DNA of 64,000 bases from Panulirus ornatus (GCF_036320965.1 NC_092271.1:17975529-18039528); one strand, 5' to 3'; numbered from the stretch's first letter, positions 35,100-47,124 are shown. The notes: generated by a model not told the origin, from the letters alone. Numbers and translations: made by a program.

Positions 35100-36877
35100 T
35101 AAGCTATTTTGTAGATAACTAATATATCAAAAATGAATCAGTACACCAATTGCGAATAATGATGAGTAAATGACTCATTGATTAGAGGATTCGAAAACGG
35201 AAATGAAACATATTTGAAGGGTTACAGGTTAACGGCCAAGGGTCAAGGTGACAGTGCTACACAAAGGTCAAGGCTAAGTTCGTTTACGGCGCGTGGGCTC
35301 ATGAACTGAACTCATGCTAGTGTAAGACGTTGGCAGCGGAGCCAAATGATGGTGGCGGAGGCCACGCGTGGCCTCGTGATCATGTGGGTTCATGTGGTCC
35401 AGAGCCGTGTTTGATTTTTTCCCTCATGCTATTTTAAGGCAATTGAATACCGTTCTTTCATGGTAAACTATTGATCATATACTTTCTTACGTTCTTTTTG
35501 CACCGGGAAGCCTCAAGCAATGCCAGGAATTCCCAAACTCCTCGAGTTTGACATTGTTAAAATGTCAATTAGTTTGCATGGTATGAAAACTCTGGTGAGG
35601 AGGTATTCTTCTGTCTTCATGCAACAGGAAAGAAAGGACCTTGTTACAAAGTCCTCGTTACAAAGCCCTTGTTACAAGCTCCTTGTTACAGTCTTGGGTA
35701 AAGGTCTCATTACTGTGATATCTTCTGTTGTTCCCATTTACTCACAATCCTCGAAGTCTGATGTTGCTCGGTATCATTTCTGCGCATGTAGATCGTGCCT
35801 GCGATACCACGGTCTTCTGAGATTTAGTCTTACACACACACACCGTCCTATAATGCCATCCGAGCCAGGAGATAATGTCATCTCTATGATTCATTTTCGA
35901 TGAAAATACTCCACCCACATGGCTAAATGCCTTTCTTTGGCCCGAATTCTACCAGTTTTGATCCTCATACGACCATTCACGACTCAGTCTCGCTATTTAT
36001 AGTTCTTCTAACGCTAAGGCTCCTCATCTGAACATCGAATCTATCAACAGGGTCTACGAGTCTGTTCCAAGTTCCCAACACGACCAGAATCCTTCTCATA
36101 GACTCCAGACAATACACCCTCGGTACAATACTCCCTCTGGTGACCTGAGTTGGAAATACTTAATGTGTGACATATGAATGAAGGAATTCGCGCAAAGAGT
36201 CACCACTACGGTATAACATTCTCCCACAGTTATCCAAGAGAAATACGTCAGCCTTTAAGGTCGTCTCGGTATGACCCTTTATGATCATTTTAGCCTTTAA
36301 ATCGTCTTAATACCACACCCTTTAAGGTCGTCTCTGTCCCAAATTCAAGTTCGAAAGAACGTGAATCGTGCGAAACAAACCTCCTCGACACAGCTTCAAT
36401 CAAGAGACTATCAAAGCCTCATCTGCTCACTGATAGAACTAAGACGACGATGGCCATACATACCAGATAGAACTAGTCTTCACCACATTAACCACACGAG
36501 AGCGTACATGTTACTCATGTACCTACATGTGTGGCAGCAGATCACTTTGACAACGTTCGCTGGTATTTCAAAACCTGCCTGAAAATGCTTCAAAACCCTC
36601 TAGATATCCTTTCATGTCATCACATTCTTAAAAAATCAGGGAAAATAAAACTGTACTGTATTTTAGCTTTAGACCCGGTTATTTTCCCCATTTTCTATGG
36701 TTTTGGGTATATAAGAAAAAAAAAGAGGATCTTTTCCCAGGAGACGCGGAAAATATGGTGTGGATACAGTCGTGACCACCAGGTGGTTCCCAGATAATCC
36801 TCTATAACGCAACGGCAACGGGATGTCTAACTGCACCACTTGGTCATTGGCCTTTATCCTCCTCCATGTTCTTTCAT

Positions 36878-36880
<3 letters not shown>
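35100..36880. other. Unique sequence, no gene recognised
   Basis: 35,637-35,697 holds four 'cttgttacaaagtcc' units. 36,240-36,340 repeats 'cctttaaggtcgtct' three times. A 127-codon frame at 35,520-35,903 has no recognisable domain. Confidence 0.4.

Positions 36881-36944
<64 letters not shown>
36881..36944. repeat. (CT)n microsatellite
   Basis: Pure CT dinucleotides. Confidence 0.97.
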
Positions 36945-36949
<5 letters not shown>

Positions 36950-37018
36950 TGCGGGGAGGACAAGGACAGCCAAAGGAAAACATTTGACCATTTTGAGGTT
37001 AGCAACTTTCATGGCTCT

Positions 37019-37020
<2 letters not shown>

Positions 37021-37107
<87 letters not shown>
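37021..37107. repeat. (TA)n microsatellite, 87 bp
   Basis: TA dinucleotides with one ACAT step near 37,092. It lies next to the palindromic element that follows. Confidence 0.97.
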
Positions 37108-37420
37108 TGGAAAGGATCACAATTTTGCGCGTGATCAAGATATTCCTATGAGTCCACGGGGAAAATGAAACACGATAAGTTCCCAAGTGCACTTTCGTGT
37201 AATAATCACATCATCAGGGGAGACACAAGAGAGAAATATAACAGTCAGTTGATATACATCGAAGAGACGATGCTAGGACGCCATTTCGTAAACATACGAT
37301 TGTCCAAGACAATTTCTCTCTTGTGTCTCCCCTGATGATGTGATTATTACACGAAAGTGCACTTGGGAACTTACCGTGTTTCATTTTCCCCTTGGACTCA
37401 TAGGAATATATATATATCAG
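37108..37420. mobile_element. Palindromic element, 97-bp arms, TA-flanked
   Basis: Left arm 37,141-37,237 and right arm 37,312-37,408 are reverse complements with two mismatches in 97 positions, around a 74-bp loop. Both ends are flanked by TA repeats (a long one on the left, a short one at about 37,406-37,417). The left flank GGAAAGGATCACAATTTTGC is not repeated on the right. No open frame. Most like a non-autonomous foldback or MITE-type element. I recall closely similar sequence in decapod genomes, but from memory only. Confidence 0.75.
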
Positions 37421-37683
37421 ATATCAGATTCGATAACCTGCACTCGGATGAAATACCGTTCCTTAAAGTATAGATTATGAAATAGGGAAAGTCAAAAGAC
37501 CTCGCATCCATCCAGCCCTGTGGTGTGAGAGCGGGTCATAAATAGCATATATGATGGGGTTACCCGTGGTCGGCTGCTGCTGCTTCTGAGTTTGCACTAG
37601 CAACTTGGAGTCGTAGGACACTCACACACACAAACTTCCGTACCATGTTGGCCTCAATATAAACTTCTGTAATAGACTGTCTC

Positions 37684-37688
<5 letters not shown>
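37421..37688. other. Short unique segment
   Basis: Nothing recognised. Confidence 0.4.

Positions 37689-37741
<53 letters not shown>
37689..37741. repeat. (CT)n microsatellite
   Basis: Pure CT dinucleotides. Confidence 0.97.
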
Positions 37742-37745
<4 letters not shown>

Positions 37746-38004
37746 CCGCGCCCTACCAACCGCCCGTCCGCCTCCCTGAGCAAGCACTGGGAACGGAAGG
37801 GAAACTCCCAGATGGTTGGGGCTAAAAATGGCCCAGACTTACATCCCAGAGCAACAACCAGATCGCATATATTCTGCTTATGGGGGGGAAGAATCCACCG
37901 TAAACAGGTGAACTGGTTTGAGGCCACAGCCAATAATCCGATTTTGAGAGAGATTCTGTAGCTGTTTTACGCCCTGAGCTGTGAGCAACAGACGGGAAGA
38001 CATT

Positions 38005-38005
<1 letters not shown>

Positions 38006-38035
<30 letters not shown>

Positions 38036-38044
38036 CACACACAC
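38006..38044. repeat. (CA)n microsatellite
   Basis: CA dinucleotides with one AAAC interruption. Confidence 0.95.
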
Positions 38045-38151
38045 TCCTGACCGAACCTTCCAAACATACACATTTAAAAAAACCATACTCTCACATTTCA
38101 AAAAACCATGCCCTCTACTCTCGGCGTTGAACTTACCATATGTATGTATAC

Positions 38152-38152
<1 letters not shown>

Positions 38153-38224
<72 letters not shown>

Positions 38225-38310
38225 TCGAACAGCGGGATTCGAACTACCTCCACTAGTGTAAATGCTGAACATGTTCACCACTCTGCTGTATAGCGGGCTC
38301 AATATCTGTG
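38153..38310 (-). mobile_element. tRNA-derived SINE head with TA tail, second copy type
   Basis: On the minus strand GCTATACAGCAGAGTGGTGA (A-box-like) precedes GGTAGTTCGAATCCCGC (B-box-like) by a tRNA-like distance, and about 10 bp later the TA tract 38,153-38,221 begins. Same architecture as at 32.4 kb but different sequence. A second TTCGAATCC-like string lies near 38,345. Confidence 0.55.
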
Positions 38311-38900
38311 TAGCAAACATACCCAACTTCCACACCAGCGGCAGCAATTCGAATCCTACTGTCGGAGTGTTTGTCTGTCTATGGAAAGGCTTTCAATTCT
38401 TTACATCAATTTCGATAAGCAGAATAAAGGAAGAGACCTGATCCACCTCTCAAGTACCATGACATCTATTCCTCGATCAGGAACTACCTGCATATATAGA
38501 TCTGTGGTCCCTACAATGCCTATAGGTGTGCGATGCAACACTACAAGCCTTAGGAATGATGGTCGTGTCATGAATTGGAAGCGTACTGACCTGATGAACC
38601 GAGTTACAGTTTCTGTATACATATATATATAATGGTCGACACGACAGAGGCAACAGCATACCCCAGTCGAAGCTAAGTCTATCATAAAACTGATACAGTA
38701 AGTTAATGAAACGAATAAAAGTTGGACAATACAACAGGGGATTGATCTCCTCGGTTATCTGTCGACTTATCTCAAAGCGAAAAGTCTACAGGAAGGAAGG
38801 CAACTCCATAGCTTCGCTCTGCAGAACAACGAAGGAGAAATCACAACAGCTAATCATACTGCGGTTGGTTTCCACATAGAAACCAAAGGAAGCAGCCGCA
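38311..38900. other. Unique sequence, no gene recognised
   Basis: Open frames up to 94 codons overlap on both strands without recognisable domains. Confidence 0.4.
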
Positions 38901-38929
38901 AGCTGCGTTTTATGAGTCCAGGACTTTAA

Positions 38930-39110
38930 GGAGCTTGGAGACATGCAGGCTTCTCACGAGAGCAGAGGCCGAGATGGTTCCTTTAGAACAGAAAGTCACA
39001 GCATCAAGCCAGACGGAGAGGGACTGTTGAAGAGAGGTGATAATAGGAGGCGACAGATGTCTGATTCCACTCCAGCCATGATAAGGGTAGTAAAAGAGGC
39101 GCCCTGAGGT
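38930..39110 (+). mobile_element. Dispersed repeat of unknown class, copy A
   Basis: CTCACGAGAGCAGAGGCCGA, GATGGTTCCTTTAGAACAGA and GACTGTTGAAGAGAGGT correspond in order to 45,425-45,590 (CTCACGAGAGCAGTGGCCGA, GAAACTCGTTGAAGAGAGTT). Function unknown. Two diverged copies in one window indicate an interspersed family. Confidence 0.6.
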
Positions 39111-39445
39111 GTGCCAGCAGTACTCGAATCACTCTGGGATGGATGAGACCCCTACAGATATGGAGTGGCTATTCGGTAGCTGAGCCGCTGAGCCGCGTTA
39201 CCCATACGGTGCGACCAGGTGCTGAGGGGAGGTCAAAGCTGATTTTTCTGCTCCTTCAGTTTCAGAATTCGCTCTTCCGTGGAATCAACTTTTATTCACC
39301 ACGGTTCCGCCAGCGATGTGCAACAAGCAGAGACACACTCAAAATCTACAATATCTGGAGTTCCTCAATTTTCCAGAGCCTCTTTGTTATCCATTCCCGT
39401 TAACCTACTCTCCTTCTCCTCCTGGCCTGTCCCTTCTCCGCTCTC
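39111..39445. other. Unique sequence, no gene recognised
   Basis: Frames of 79-86 codons run into the CT tract at 39,446-39,485. No domain. Confidence 0.4.
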
Positions 39446-39485
39446 TACTCTCTCTCTCTTTACTCTCTCTCTCTCTCTCTCTCTC
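39446..39485. repeat. (CT)n microsatellite
   Basis: CT dinucleotides with a TTTA interruption near the start. Confidence 0.92.
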
Positions 39486-39689
39486 CTCACGATGGCCTTG
39501 GGCAGCAGGTTCTGCTGATTGAGGAGGGTCCCGCTTACCAGCGTAGCTTATCGCCATCCAGCCTCCTGGATATACGTATACCCGATTGCTACATGATCAC
39601 AGAACAGAGGAATGAATATCCAAGACCGATATTCTGCAGCTGCCATTATCGCAAAGGTGTAGCCACACACACACACACACATGCGTAAG

Positions 39690-40894
39690 TACCGACACGT
39701 AGTCCTATCTTCAATCAGCTGTAATGTAAACAGGTATGTTTTATGAGTCAATAAGCAGCCTCTCTGTACCCGAGAAGAGTTCTGCATAATTCCAGCCTCG
39801 CAATTCTGGCCAGGATTCAAGAGAACTCATCTGTCTCCTCATTCACTCCTTTCATTTGGCTCTTGACAGTGTGGCGAGTTTTACCTTAGCGTTCTTAGCA
39901 TTTCTGAGAACCGTTCGTTTCGAGTTCTTCACTAGGCCCTTGAAGATAAGCTTAACTTTCCTACTGCCTGTTATATACCTTTCACTTCTTAAGATCTTAT
40001 CTTTCATCTACTGTGTTCACTCCTGCCTGCGTTAAGTCAGGCTCGATATCCTCTTTCAGATGTTTATCTCCTCGTGTTGAAGTGCACCCCAGGGCTTTTG
40101 TCTTTAACCCTGCCTTTTAACCTTGCCTTTGCTAGCGCATGTGTGTCGCTGACCTGTATGATATTATTTGTCTATTTTTTTTTTTTCCCTCGGCCACACC
40201 ATCATACCCTTGAGGTCTCGTCTCTTACGACTGTGAAGGCGCTGCTCTGTTGAGTAAACTTAGCGTCGCTGCAGTTAAGGCAAGGGGATATGTATATTCA
40301 TAACGAGCTGAACAAACGTTAACCACATCAGCCACACAGTGACACTCCACATGCATCTGTCACTCACGCAGTGTCTTAAGGCTCGTTGTGGCATATTCTC
40401 TCAAAGGACCCCCAAGTCTTCAGCTCCTTCAAAGATGATTATAAAAGGAAAGCGTCACTCAGTTTCCTGAACCAATTCTAATTTCAGTTTTCTCTTTCTG
40501 CTGTATCCGCTGTAACAGTCTTACTTACGGTCATGTGGGACCTGGTACTTGTGCAGGAGGAAGGCAATCGTAACCTTACCAAGGCAAAAGTAGATGATAG
40601 TCAGTCTGAAAATTAAGTAGATCGTGAGTGAAGATTCAGACCATTTTCCAAGAATTACTTAAACACAGACGCCCCCAACCCCGTAACCCCACACTCATGA
40701 TCCCTCCACTGCCTGCTGAACACCCCCTCCCCCCACCCTACCTTTTAGACATCTGATTCTCTTTCATTTAACAGTTACTCTCCGTCGGTGGAACTCCCTG
40801 CCTGTGTACCTGTGTATCCTCTGCTCTCAAGTTTCAGCTTTTTTAAGTAGAAAGCAAATACACATTTATCTTTTCTCTCGCTTTACCATTTCAG
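39690..40894. other. Unique sequence, possible intron
   Basis: T- and pyrimidine-rich DNA ending in a strong acceptor-like tract. If the exon at 40,895 is real, this would be intron. No other feature recognised. Confidence 0.35.
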
Positions 40895-40997
40895 GGTCCT
40901 CGTGTCCTGGAGAGGGAGCAAGGGAAGGTTCCAGCAGGAGAGAACTGCTTTCATTGCCCGAGTACTCTGACTCTGGATGTGTCGCTGGGATGAACAG
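40895..40997 (+). other. Candidate internal coding exon, 103 bp
   Basis: A pyrimidine-rich stretch ending TTTACCATTTCAG (40,894) and a donor-like AACAG|GTAATC (40,998) bound a 103-bp segment. Of the three frames only one is open throughout, starting at base 3 and reading SSCPGEGAREGSSRREL and on to VAGMN. The other two end in stops. The peptide is hydrophilic and matches no family I recognise. Partner exons were not found, so this could be chance. Confidence 0.3.
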
Positions 40998-41660
40998 GTA
41001 ATCTAAAAAAAGTGTTCAGGTCTCAGGTCCAGCTCATAAACGTTTTTTTCTCCCCAGCGCTCGAGGGCGGGTGACAAACTGTTTCCAGGTATGAGGGGTG
41101 CTGGAGTCTGAATGTTTTCCCATGGACGAGAATTCCAGGAAGAGGGGAGTGTTTCCACGTCTTCAGGAGATAATATCCCCCATCCTCACTATCCCCATAT
41201 CCATGAGCGTCGTCAGCTCACTCTCGTAAACCAGCAGACGCTCGTCCCAATTTGAATCTTTTTCTCTCTCTGCCACCCATCACTCTGTCCTTTACTGCCG
41301 CCCACAATCAAGGTATTTTCACGGACAATTACATAATAGATTCATCCTTTTTTGACGATTTTGCTTGTCTGGTTCTAACTGGCAATAGTCTTTGATCTGT
41401 ATTCGCACTATATGTTACCCTTTTCTTCGATAGTCTTTGATATAAGCATCAGAACCTATTTTCTTCACGGAATAATACGGTGGTCTGCAGCTCTGTGGAG
41501 GGAAGGCGACACGTCCTGCTCTGAGGGAGAGGGGTGGGCGATGTAGGAGGCTTCCTCAGGCTAACGAGGTCCTCTGTTGCCGGGACACGCACGCAGTCGG
41601 GGCAGGCTGCAAGGAGACCACCACCTCACCCGAACCCGACCCCCTCACTAACACCTTGTC
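40998..41660. other. Unique sequence, no gene recognised
   Basis: Nothing recognised beyond short pyrimidine-rich stretches. Confidence 0.4.
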
Positions 41661-41689
41661 GTTTGTTATTGCTCGTCTTGTAGCTGTGG

Positions 41690-42005
41690 GGCTTGTGGCT
41701 GTGGGGCTTGTGGCTGTGAATGGTGTAGCTGCGGGTCTTGTATTTGCTGGTCTTGTAGCTGTGAGTCTTGTACCTGTAGGTCTTGTAGCTGTGAGTCTTG
41801 TACCTGTAGGTCTTGTAGCTGTGAGTCTTGTACCTGTAGGTCTTGTAGCTGTGAGTCTTGTACCTGTAGGTCTTGTAGCTGTGAGTCTTGTACCTGTAGG
41901 TCTTGTAGCTGTGGGTCTTGTACCTGTAGGTCTTGTAGCTGTGGGTCTTGTACCTGTAGGTCTTGTAGCTGTGGGTCTTGTAGCTATGGGGCTTGTAGCT
42001 GTGGA
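41690..42005. repeat. 30-bp minisatellite, about 10 copies
   Basis: Unit GCTGTGAGTCTTGTACCTGT plus AGGTCTTGTA, itself two related 15-bp halves (both with GTCTTGTA). Because 30 is a multiple of 3 both strands stay open (152 codons +, 181 codons -), giving Val/Leu-rich or Thr/Arg-rich polymers. Not a gene. Confidence 0.95.
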
Positions 42006-42298
42006 TCGGAGGCTATGGGTGGAATATACATGCACCATACAGCTACGTAGCATACGGCTATGCACCACACTGCGATACGTCGCACGACAACTTCTTCGCA
42101 AGGTACCCAGTTGAGGTTACCTGCGAGACTGGGATAGCTGAGGTTGGTGGAGGGGGTTTGAGAGATCGTGGTGAGGTAGCCAGCCCGAGCTGTCACCAAG
42201 GGTGCAGCCTTCACTGCAAGGACAGCTGTGTTCTCCATCCTCTGACCCCGACTTGTTTATGTGTTATGTACTCGACAGACAACAGATTTTTGGATGAA

Positions 42299-42300
<2 letters not shown>
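42006..42300. other. Unique sequence
   Basis: 42,030-42,110 has three to four 'gcatacggctatgcacca' words, a short degenerate repeat. Confidence 0.45.

Positions 42301-42301
<1 letters not shown>

Positions 42302-42362
<61 letters not shown>
42302..42362. repeat. (TA)n microsatellite
   Basis: Pure TA dinucleotides. Confidence 0.97.
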
Positions 42363-42366
<4 letters not shown>

Positions 42367-42928
42367 TAAACTTCCTTGTATACAACACCTCGTAAGACCC
42401 CTTCCGTGTTTAGTCTGTTATACAGGTATTCAATCGAACATATACAGTGACTTAGTTTGATCCGAACGAACTGATCTTTGGGTATGACGGATAAACACTT
42501 TAAAAACTGCCATTTAAACCCTTAACTGCGACGGCTAACCTCTTTAAAGACGACCCCTGTACGGTCTCTCATCCCATTTGGGTAAGACCACTCAGTCCCT
42601 TGACTACGACAACTCATCCCCACCAATACGATCATCTAACTTAACGAAAACAATAGCAACATTTTCATTACATTCCCTCCCGCTCTCACCACAGAAAGTC
42701 CTGACCTGTGTGGCATACACACTGCCGCTGCAACGTGCACCTGACCCCTTCTCCAGTTTTCAGCTATGGGCAATAGCCACAGGATTCTACACAGGATATT
42801 CAGTGAACAAAGCTTCCCATCGCGTGTGTTAGCATCTAACTTTTCCCATTTCCTGGGCCACAGCGGGAGGCCACCTGAACCATTATCTTTTGTTTGTAAT
42901 GTGATTCTTGCTGCTGAGACCCAGACCC

Positions 42929-42930
<2 letters not shown>
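42363..42930. other. Unique sequence, no gene recognised
   Basis: Nothing recognised. 42,480-42,640 repeats CGACAACTCA-like words loosely. Confidence 0.4.

Positions 42931-42933
<3 letters not shown>

Positions 42934-43002
<69 letters not shown>
42934..43002. repeat. Compound (CT)n(TA)n microsatellite
   Basis: CT to 42,960 changes directly to TA without a spacer. Confidence 0.97.
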
Positions 43003-43004
<2 letters not shown>

Positions 43005-43350
43005 AGCCATTCAGGGTCGAGTGTAGTTCCCTCCAATCATTGAACCCCCATATCTGTGTGACCACCACACACACACTGTTATCGATACTCAGAGATCACT
43101 ATCGTTTATCTGTGATGCACACTTTTGGCTATCGCATGGTCACCGTTGCCTATCGCTGAGAGCAGAACCAGCGGCGCGGGCGGGCGGGCGTGTGTGCAGC
43201 ACCAGCAGCTCAATCGGGTTCTCCCGTGCCCAGGTAAACACACCCGAGACGTTTGATCTACAACATGGACGAGTGTTGGGTCACCGAGTGAATAGATCCA
43301 AGGGCAGCGTATGTGGCTCGTATCCTAGCATCCCTGCAAAGCCAAGGATA
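43003..43350. other. Unique sequence, no gene recognised
   Basis: Contains GGCGCGGGCGGGCGGGCG at about 43,172-43,189, a GC-rich spot, without other promoter signs. Confidence 0.4.
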
Positions 43351-43352
43351 GG

Positions 43353-43458
43353 TATGTGTGTGTGTGTGTGTGTGTGTGAGGCCCACCGATTCCCCAATAT
43401 CCCCAGGTTAAGGAGGAATAGACGACGCCTCCCCTCGAGCGTAGAGGCAGCGAATGGG

Positions 43459-43534
<76 letters not shown>
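43353..43534. repeat. (GT)n and (GA)n microsatellites
   Basis: GT at 43,353-43,378 and a pure 72-bp GA tract at about 43,463-43,534. Confidence 0.95.
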
Positions 43535-43538
<4 letters not shown>

Positions 43539-43875
43539 GGAAAAAGACAAAGTTAGAAAATGACTTTGTACAACACGTCGGACGTGGAAGAAAAGATTCT
43601 GTCTCAGGCTGGCAGACAAGGACCAGAGAGAATCATTGACGACACAAGCCTGTCGAGCAAGTACTCAATTTGTCGATCTTGAAAGCCTTTGTGTTTTGTA
43701 AGTCGTCTTTGCCTGATAACATCTGTTCGACTTAGCGTATCGTGTCCACACACTTCACACCACACATGCACAAAGGGTAAGATGGAGAGGTGGGGAGTAC
43801 AGAATGGTTGGGGCTAATGCCAAGTGGATATTATCTTTCCTGTTCCATCGTCGCTAACCAGGTAATGTACAGAGC
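43535..43875. other. Unique sequence, no gene recognised
   Basis: Nothing recognised. Confidence 0.4.
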
Positions 43876-43877
43876 TT

Positions 43878-43878
<1 letters not shown>

Positions 43879-43924
<46 letters not shown>

Positions 43925-44021
43925 GATCTACGGCACTGTGCCAGGACAGACCATCAGTATTGTGACAGTGCCAAGTCATACAGTGTTACAGCTGCTATCT
44001 GCCCATGTTCCTAAAAAATGG

Positions 44022-44058
<37 letters not shown>
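43879..44058. repeat. (GA)n and (CA)n microsatellites
   Basis: GA at 43,879-43,921 and CA at 44,025-44,058, with unique sequence between. Confidence 0.95.
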
Positions 44059-44062
<4 letters not shown>

Positions 44063-44981
44063 TATACATACTAGTTCTCAGTTCACATGTGTATGTCTTT
44101 GTGCTTAAGAACATAGGAATAAAGATCCAGTTATCAGAACTGTTCATTTCACAGCACAAACCATTATGATCCCAGGGTTCACATGCCTCTATCGTCAGTC
44201 TGTTATTAACACGACTATCAACGTGGTTGCTGCACAGACGTTCTCAGTCGTAAACAACGATTCGTGATCTCTTAACAATAAAGACTTAGTCAAGAAGCAA
44301 CACACTTAGCCAGCTGCACGAACGTGATCGGCGGAGAGGCTAGCAGCACGAACGGGATGGCGAGAACCACTTGCACGGATCAACCACGACTGAACCAAGA
44401 CGACCATCTTTCCAAGCAGCAGAACCTTCTGCGTCTGACGCATCTGAGTGAGGATGGTGGTGAGGTAATGTAACCCTTCCCTTTGGCCGACCAACAAGGG
44501 GTTTTACCGAAGGGCAATTGGCAAATCTCTGACGCCATAAGTCTAACGTGGTGGTGAGCCCACTTAATTCTAACCACAAGCTGGGTGTAGGACATGATCG
44601 GAGCTGAGATCAAAGGAACACAACCTCGGTCATCATCCATTCCTGCATCACAATGATCCCAACATGGTAAGGTTAAGCTTTGAAAGGGTAGATAGAAATG
44701 GTCTCAGTCGAGTCTGTCGTCTGCTTACAAGCCAAAGGATATACCTCATCACTCAACCAGCCCCCCCAAAAAAGGAGACCCAACGTCTCTTCTTAGGCTA
44801 AAAGAATTCCTCTTGGATAGTTTTTGTTCAGCTGAGCCATCTTGTACTTATCTGCTTCTCCCCGGACACCAGAGACGTCAAAAGACTCGTGGTAGAGAAC
44901 ATATGTAACATGACACAAAGTCTTGTCAAGCCGAGATGTGTTAATTGAGATTCAAGAGATAAATCGAAAAAGGAAATATGT

Positions 44982-44985
<4 letters not shown>
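44059..44985. other. Unique sequence, no gene recognised
   Basis: Three overlapping minus-strand frames of 63-86 codons at 44,306-44,640 have no consistent protein features. Confidence 0.4.
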
Positions 44986-45039
<54 letters not shown>

Positions 45040-45167
45040 TCCAAGCCTCCAGGTGTAGTACTACTGAGATAATTTTGCCCGTAATGCTTGAATAGCGAGT
45101 CTGCTTCAAAGCGATCCGGAACTCCAACGCTCCACTTAGCGACACTTTGATGTTCTGTTGGCAAACT

Positions 45168-45214
<47 letters not shown>
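44986..45214. repeat. (GA)n and (GT)n microsatellites
   Basis: GA at 44,986-45,035 and GT at 45,172-45,214. Confidence 0.95.
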
Positions 45215-45217
<3 letters not shown>

Positions 45218-45415
45218 CAAAACAGTTCTTCAGATGTTTATGGTCCCGTTTCTTGGAAATGGAAAACTGTTTTAGGGAGAGGGAAAGGGAAAAGAAAAAG
45301 AGAATCCCTCAATTTCACAGAGCGAGGAAGGAGAAAAGAAAAAGGTCACGACACACAAGCTATGGGAAGCAGCAGCCCCACACATGCCGAGGGTTCAGGC
45401 CTTTAGTCCCTGGGT
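45215..45415. other. Short unique purine-rich segment
   Basis: GGGAAAGGGAAAAGAAAAAG-like purine runs. No gene recognised. Confidence 0.4.
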
Positions 45416-45595
45416 CACACGCAGACAGCTCACGAGAGCAGTGGCCGAAATGATATCTGCTAAACAAAGAGGAAAGACGATGATTACGAAGGACAGGAGA
45501 AACTCGTTGAAGAGAGTTGGGGAGAGTTGATACAGAGGAAGGATTTCCATTCGGTTGTGGGTAAAAAGAGGTGTGTGGAAAGGCGCCAACCTAGA
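45416..45595 (+). mobile_element. Dispersed repeat of unknown class, copy B
   Basis: Aligns by eye with 38,930-39,110 through CTCACGAGAGCAGTGGCCGA and TTGAAGAGAGTTGGGGAGAG. I recall similar sequence in decapod genomes. Class unknown. Confidence 0.6.
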
Positions 45596-45967
45596 TATGC
45601 GAACAGTACAACCCTAGTTGTGTGAGGGAAAAGCAGGTGCCTAACTACTCAATGGCGCAAGGTAAGAGCGTCTTGTTATCTCCAACGCGTTTCTTACAGA
45701 GTCGAACTCGTATTGCTTTGAAATCTCATAATATGAGACGAGTGAGGTTTAGAAAGAAATAAAAGTAGAAATCGTGCTATGTTGACACTTCTGAATTTAG
45801 TCTGTTTACCCATTCAGACACGTGGCACAAGTCCGAAATAAGAAAGGAGATATATATTTGCTGCAAGGAACCGAACGAGGAGCAGAAAGGTGGATTGAAG
45901 AACGTATAATAATCGACAGCTAAAAATTGGTCAGGATTCGAAACTGAAAAGAAAAAGAATATATATA

Positions 45968-46202
45968 TACATATTCTTTTTTTTCATACTATTCGCCATT
46001 TCCCATGTCAGCGAGGTAGCGTTAAGAACAGAGAACCGAGCCTTTGAGGGAAATCCTCAATTGGCCCCCTTCTCTCTTCCTTCTTTTGGAAAATTAAAAA
46101 CGAGAGTGGAGGATATCTAGCCCCCCGCTCCCTCTCCTTTTAGTCGTCTTCTACGACACGCATGGAATACATGGCAAGTATTCTTTCTCCCCTATCCCCA
46201 GG

Positions 46203-46267
<65 letters not shown>
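45968..46267 (+). mobile_element. TA-tailed dispersed element, copy 2
   Basis: Body 45,968-46,205 with CATTTCCCATGTCAGCGAGG, TAGCGTTAAGAACAGAGAAC, AATTGGCCCCCTTCTCTCTT, TTTTGGAAAATTAAAAACGA and TCGTCTTCTACGACACGCAT, followed by TA (46,207-46,267). Reverse-complement partner at 11,801-12,112 and a fragment at about 33,055. No open frame. Confidence 0.8.
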
Positions 46268-46270
<3 letters not shown>

Positions 46271-46743
46271 TTTCATGGACGGGTGGAGGTGAGCAGACGA
46301 CAGTGTCGACAGGATAAAAGAGACAAGACTCTCCGTCAACTGCTACCTCGCTGGAGGGAAATAGAAAGGACAGTATGCTGAGCGAGGCAGAACAGCCAAA
46401 AGAAGGAAGTTTAGAGGGTGAAAACTTGTTTCATAGTGTCAAATTTCACGGAGGTGCCGAGGTCCAACGAAAACGGATTGACCAAAATTTCTTAGGGGGT
46501 GTAGCTTGGTATAAGTGGATGTAAGTGGCTGCAGGTGGGTGTAGGTGTGTGTAGGTGGGTGCAGGTGGGTATAGGTAGGTGGTAGTGGGTGCAAGTGGGT
46601 GCAGGCACTGAAAGAAGATGAAGCGCGCCCCCACGACAAGCAGTGGCAGGGGTAGGATGACCCATGACAGCTAGGGAACTGGGTTGCGGTGCCTGTCTGC
46701 TGCATTATTCAAAATGTAATCGTTGTGTCCCCTCACGCGATCA

Positions 46744-46745
<2 letters not shown>
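46268..46745. other. Unique sequence with G-rich GTGGGTG repeat
   Basis: 46,500-46,610 is a degenerate 10-14-bp repeat of GTGGGTGCAG/GTGGGTATAG on the + strand. Open frames across it are artefacts. Confidence 0.55.

Positions 46746-46746
<1 letters not shown>

Positions 46747-46816
<70 letters not shown>
46747..46816. repeat. (CT)n microsatellite
   Basis: Pure CT dinucleotides. Confidence 0.97.
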
Positions 46817-46819
<3 letters not shown>

Positions 46820-47124
46820 ACCGAATAAACGGATGTCAAAAGTATAACGTATAATCATCATCATCAACATTGCCAGTGAGACCCTGGAATTTAGATAGCG
46901 CATTGAGGAAAATGTGATCATTATCATTCAGCCTTTATCGGAGGTCCACATAATGAGAGGCATGATTTTGAGAACTCTCATGAGAGACAGAAAAAAAAAG
47001 AAAAAAAAGGAGAATCACTGCTGAAAATGTTTGATGTTTACAACGAAACAAAATGGAAATATATGAATTAGAAAAAATTCAGGAACACACCTCACAAGCA
47101 GAGCAAAAACCAGGAGTTTAGCGA

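Noticed and set aside
41556..42114. Val/Leu-rich and Thr/Arg-rich frames on opposite strands
   Set aside because: Explained by the 30-bp minisatellite. No signal peptide or flanking gene structure.
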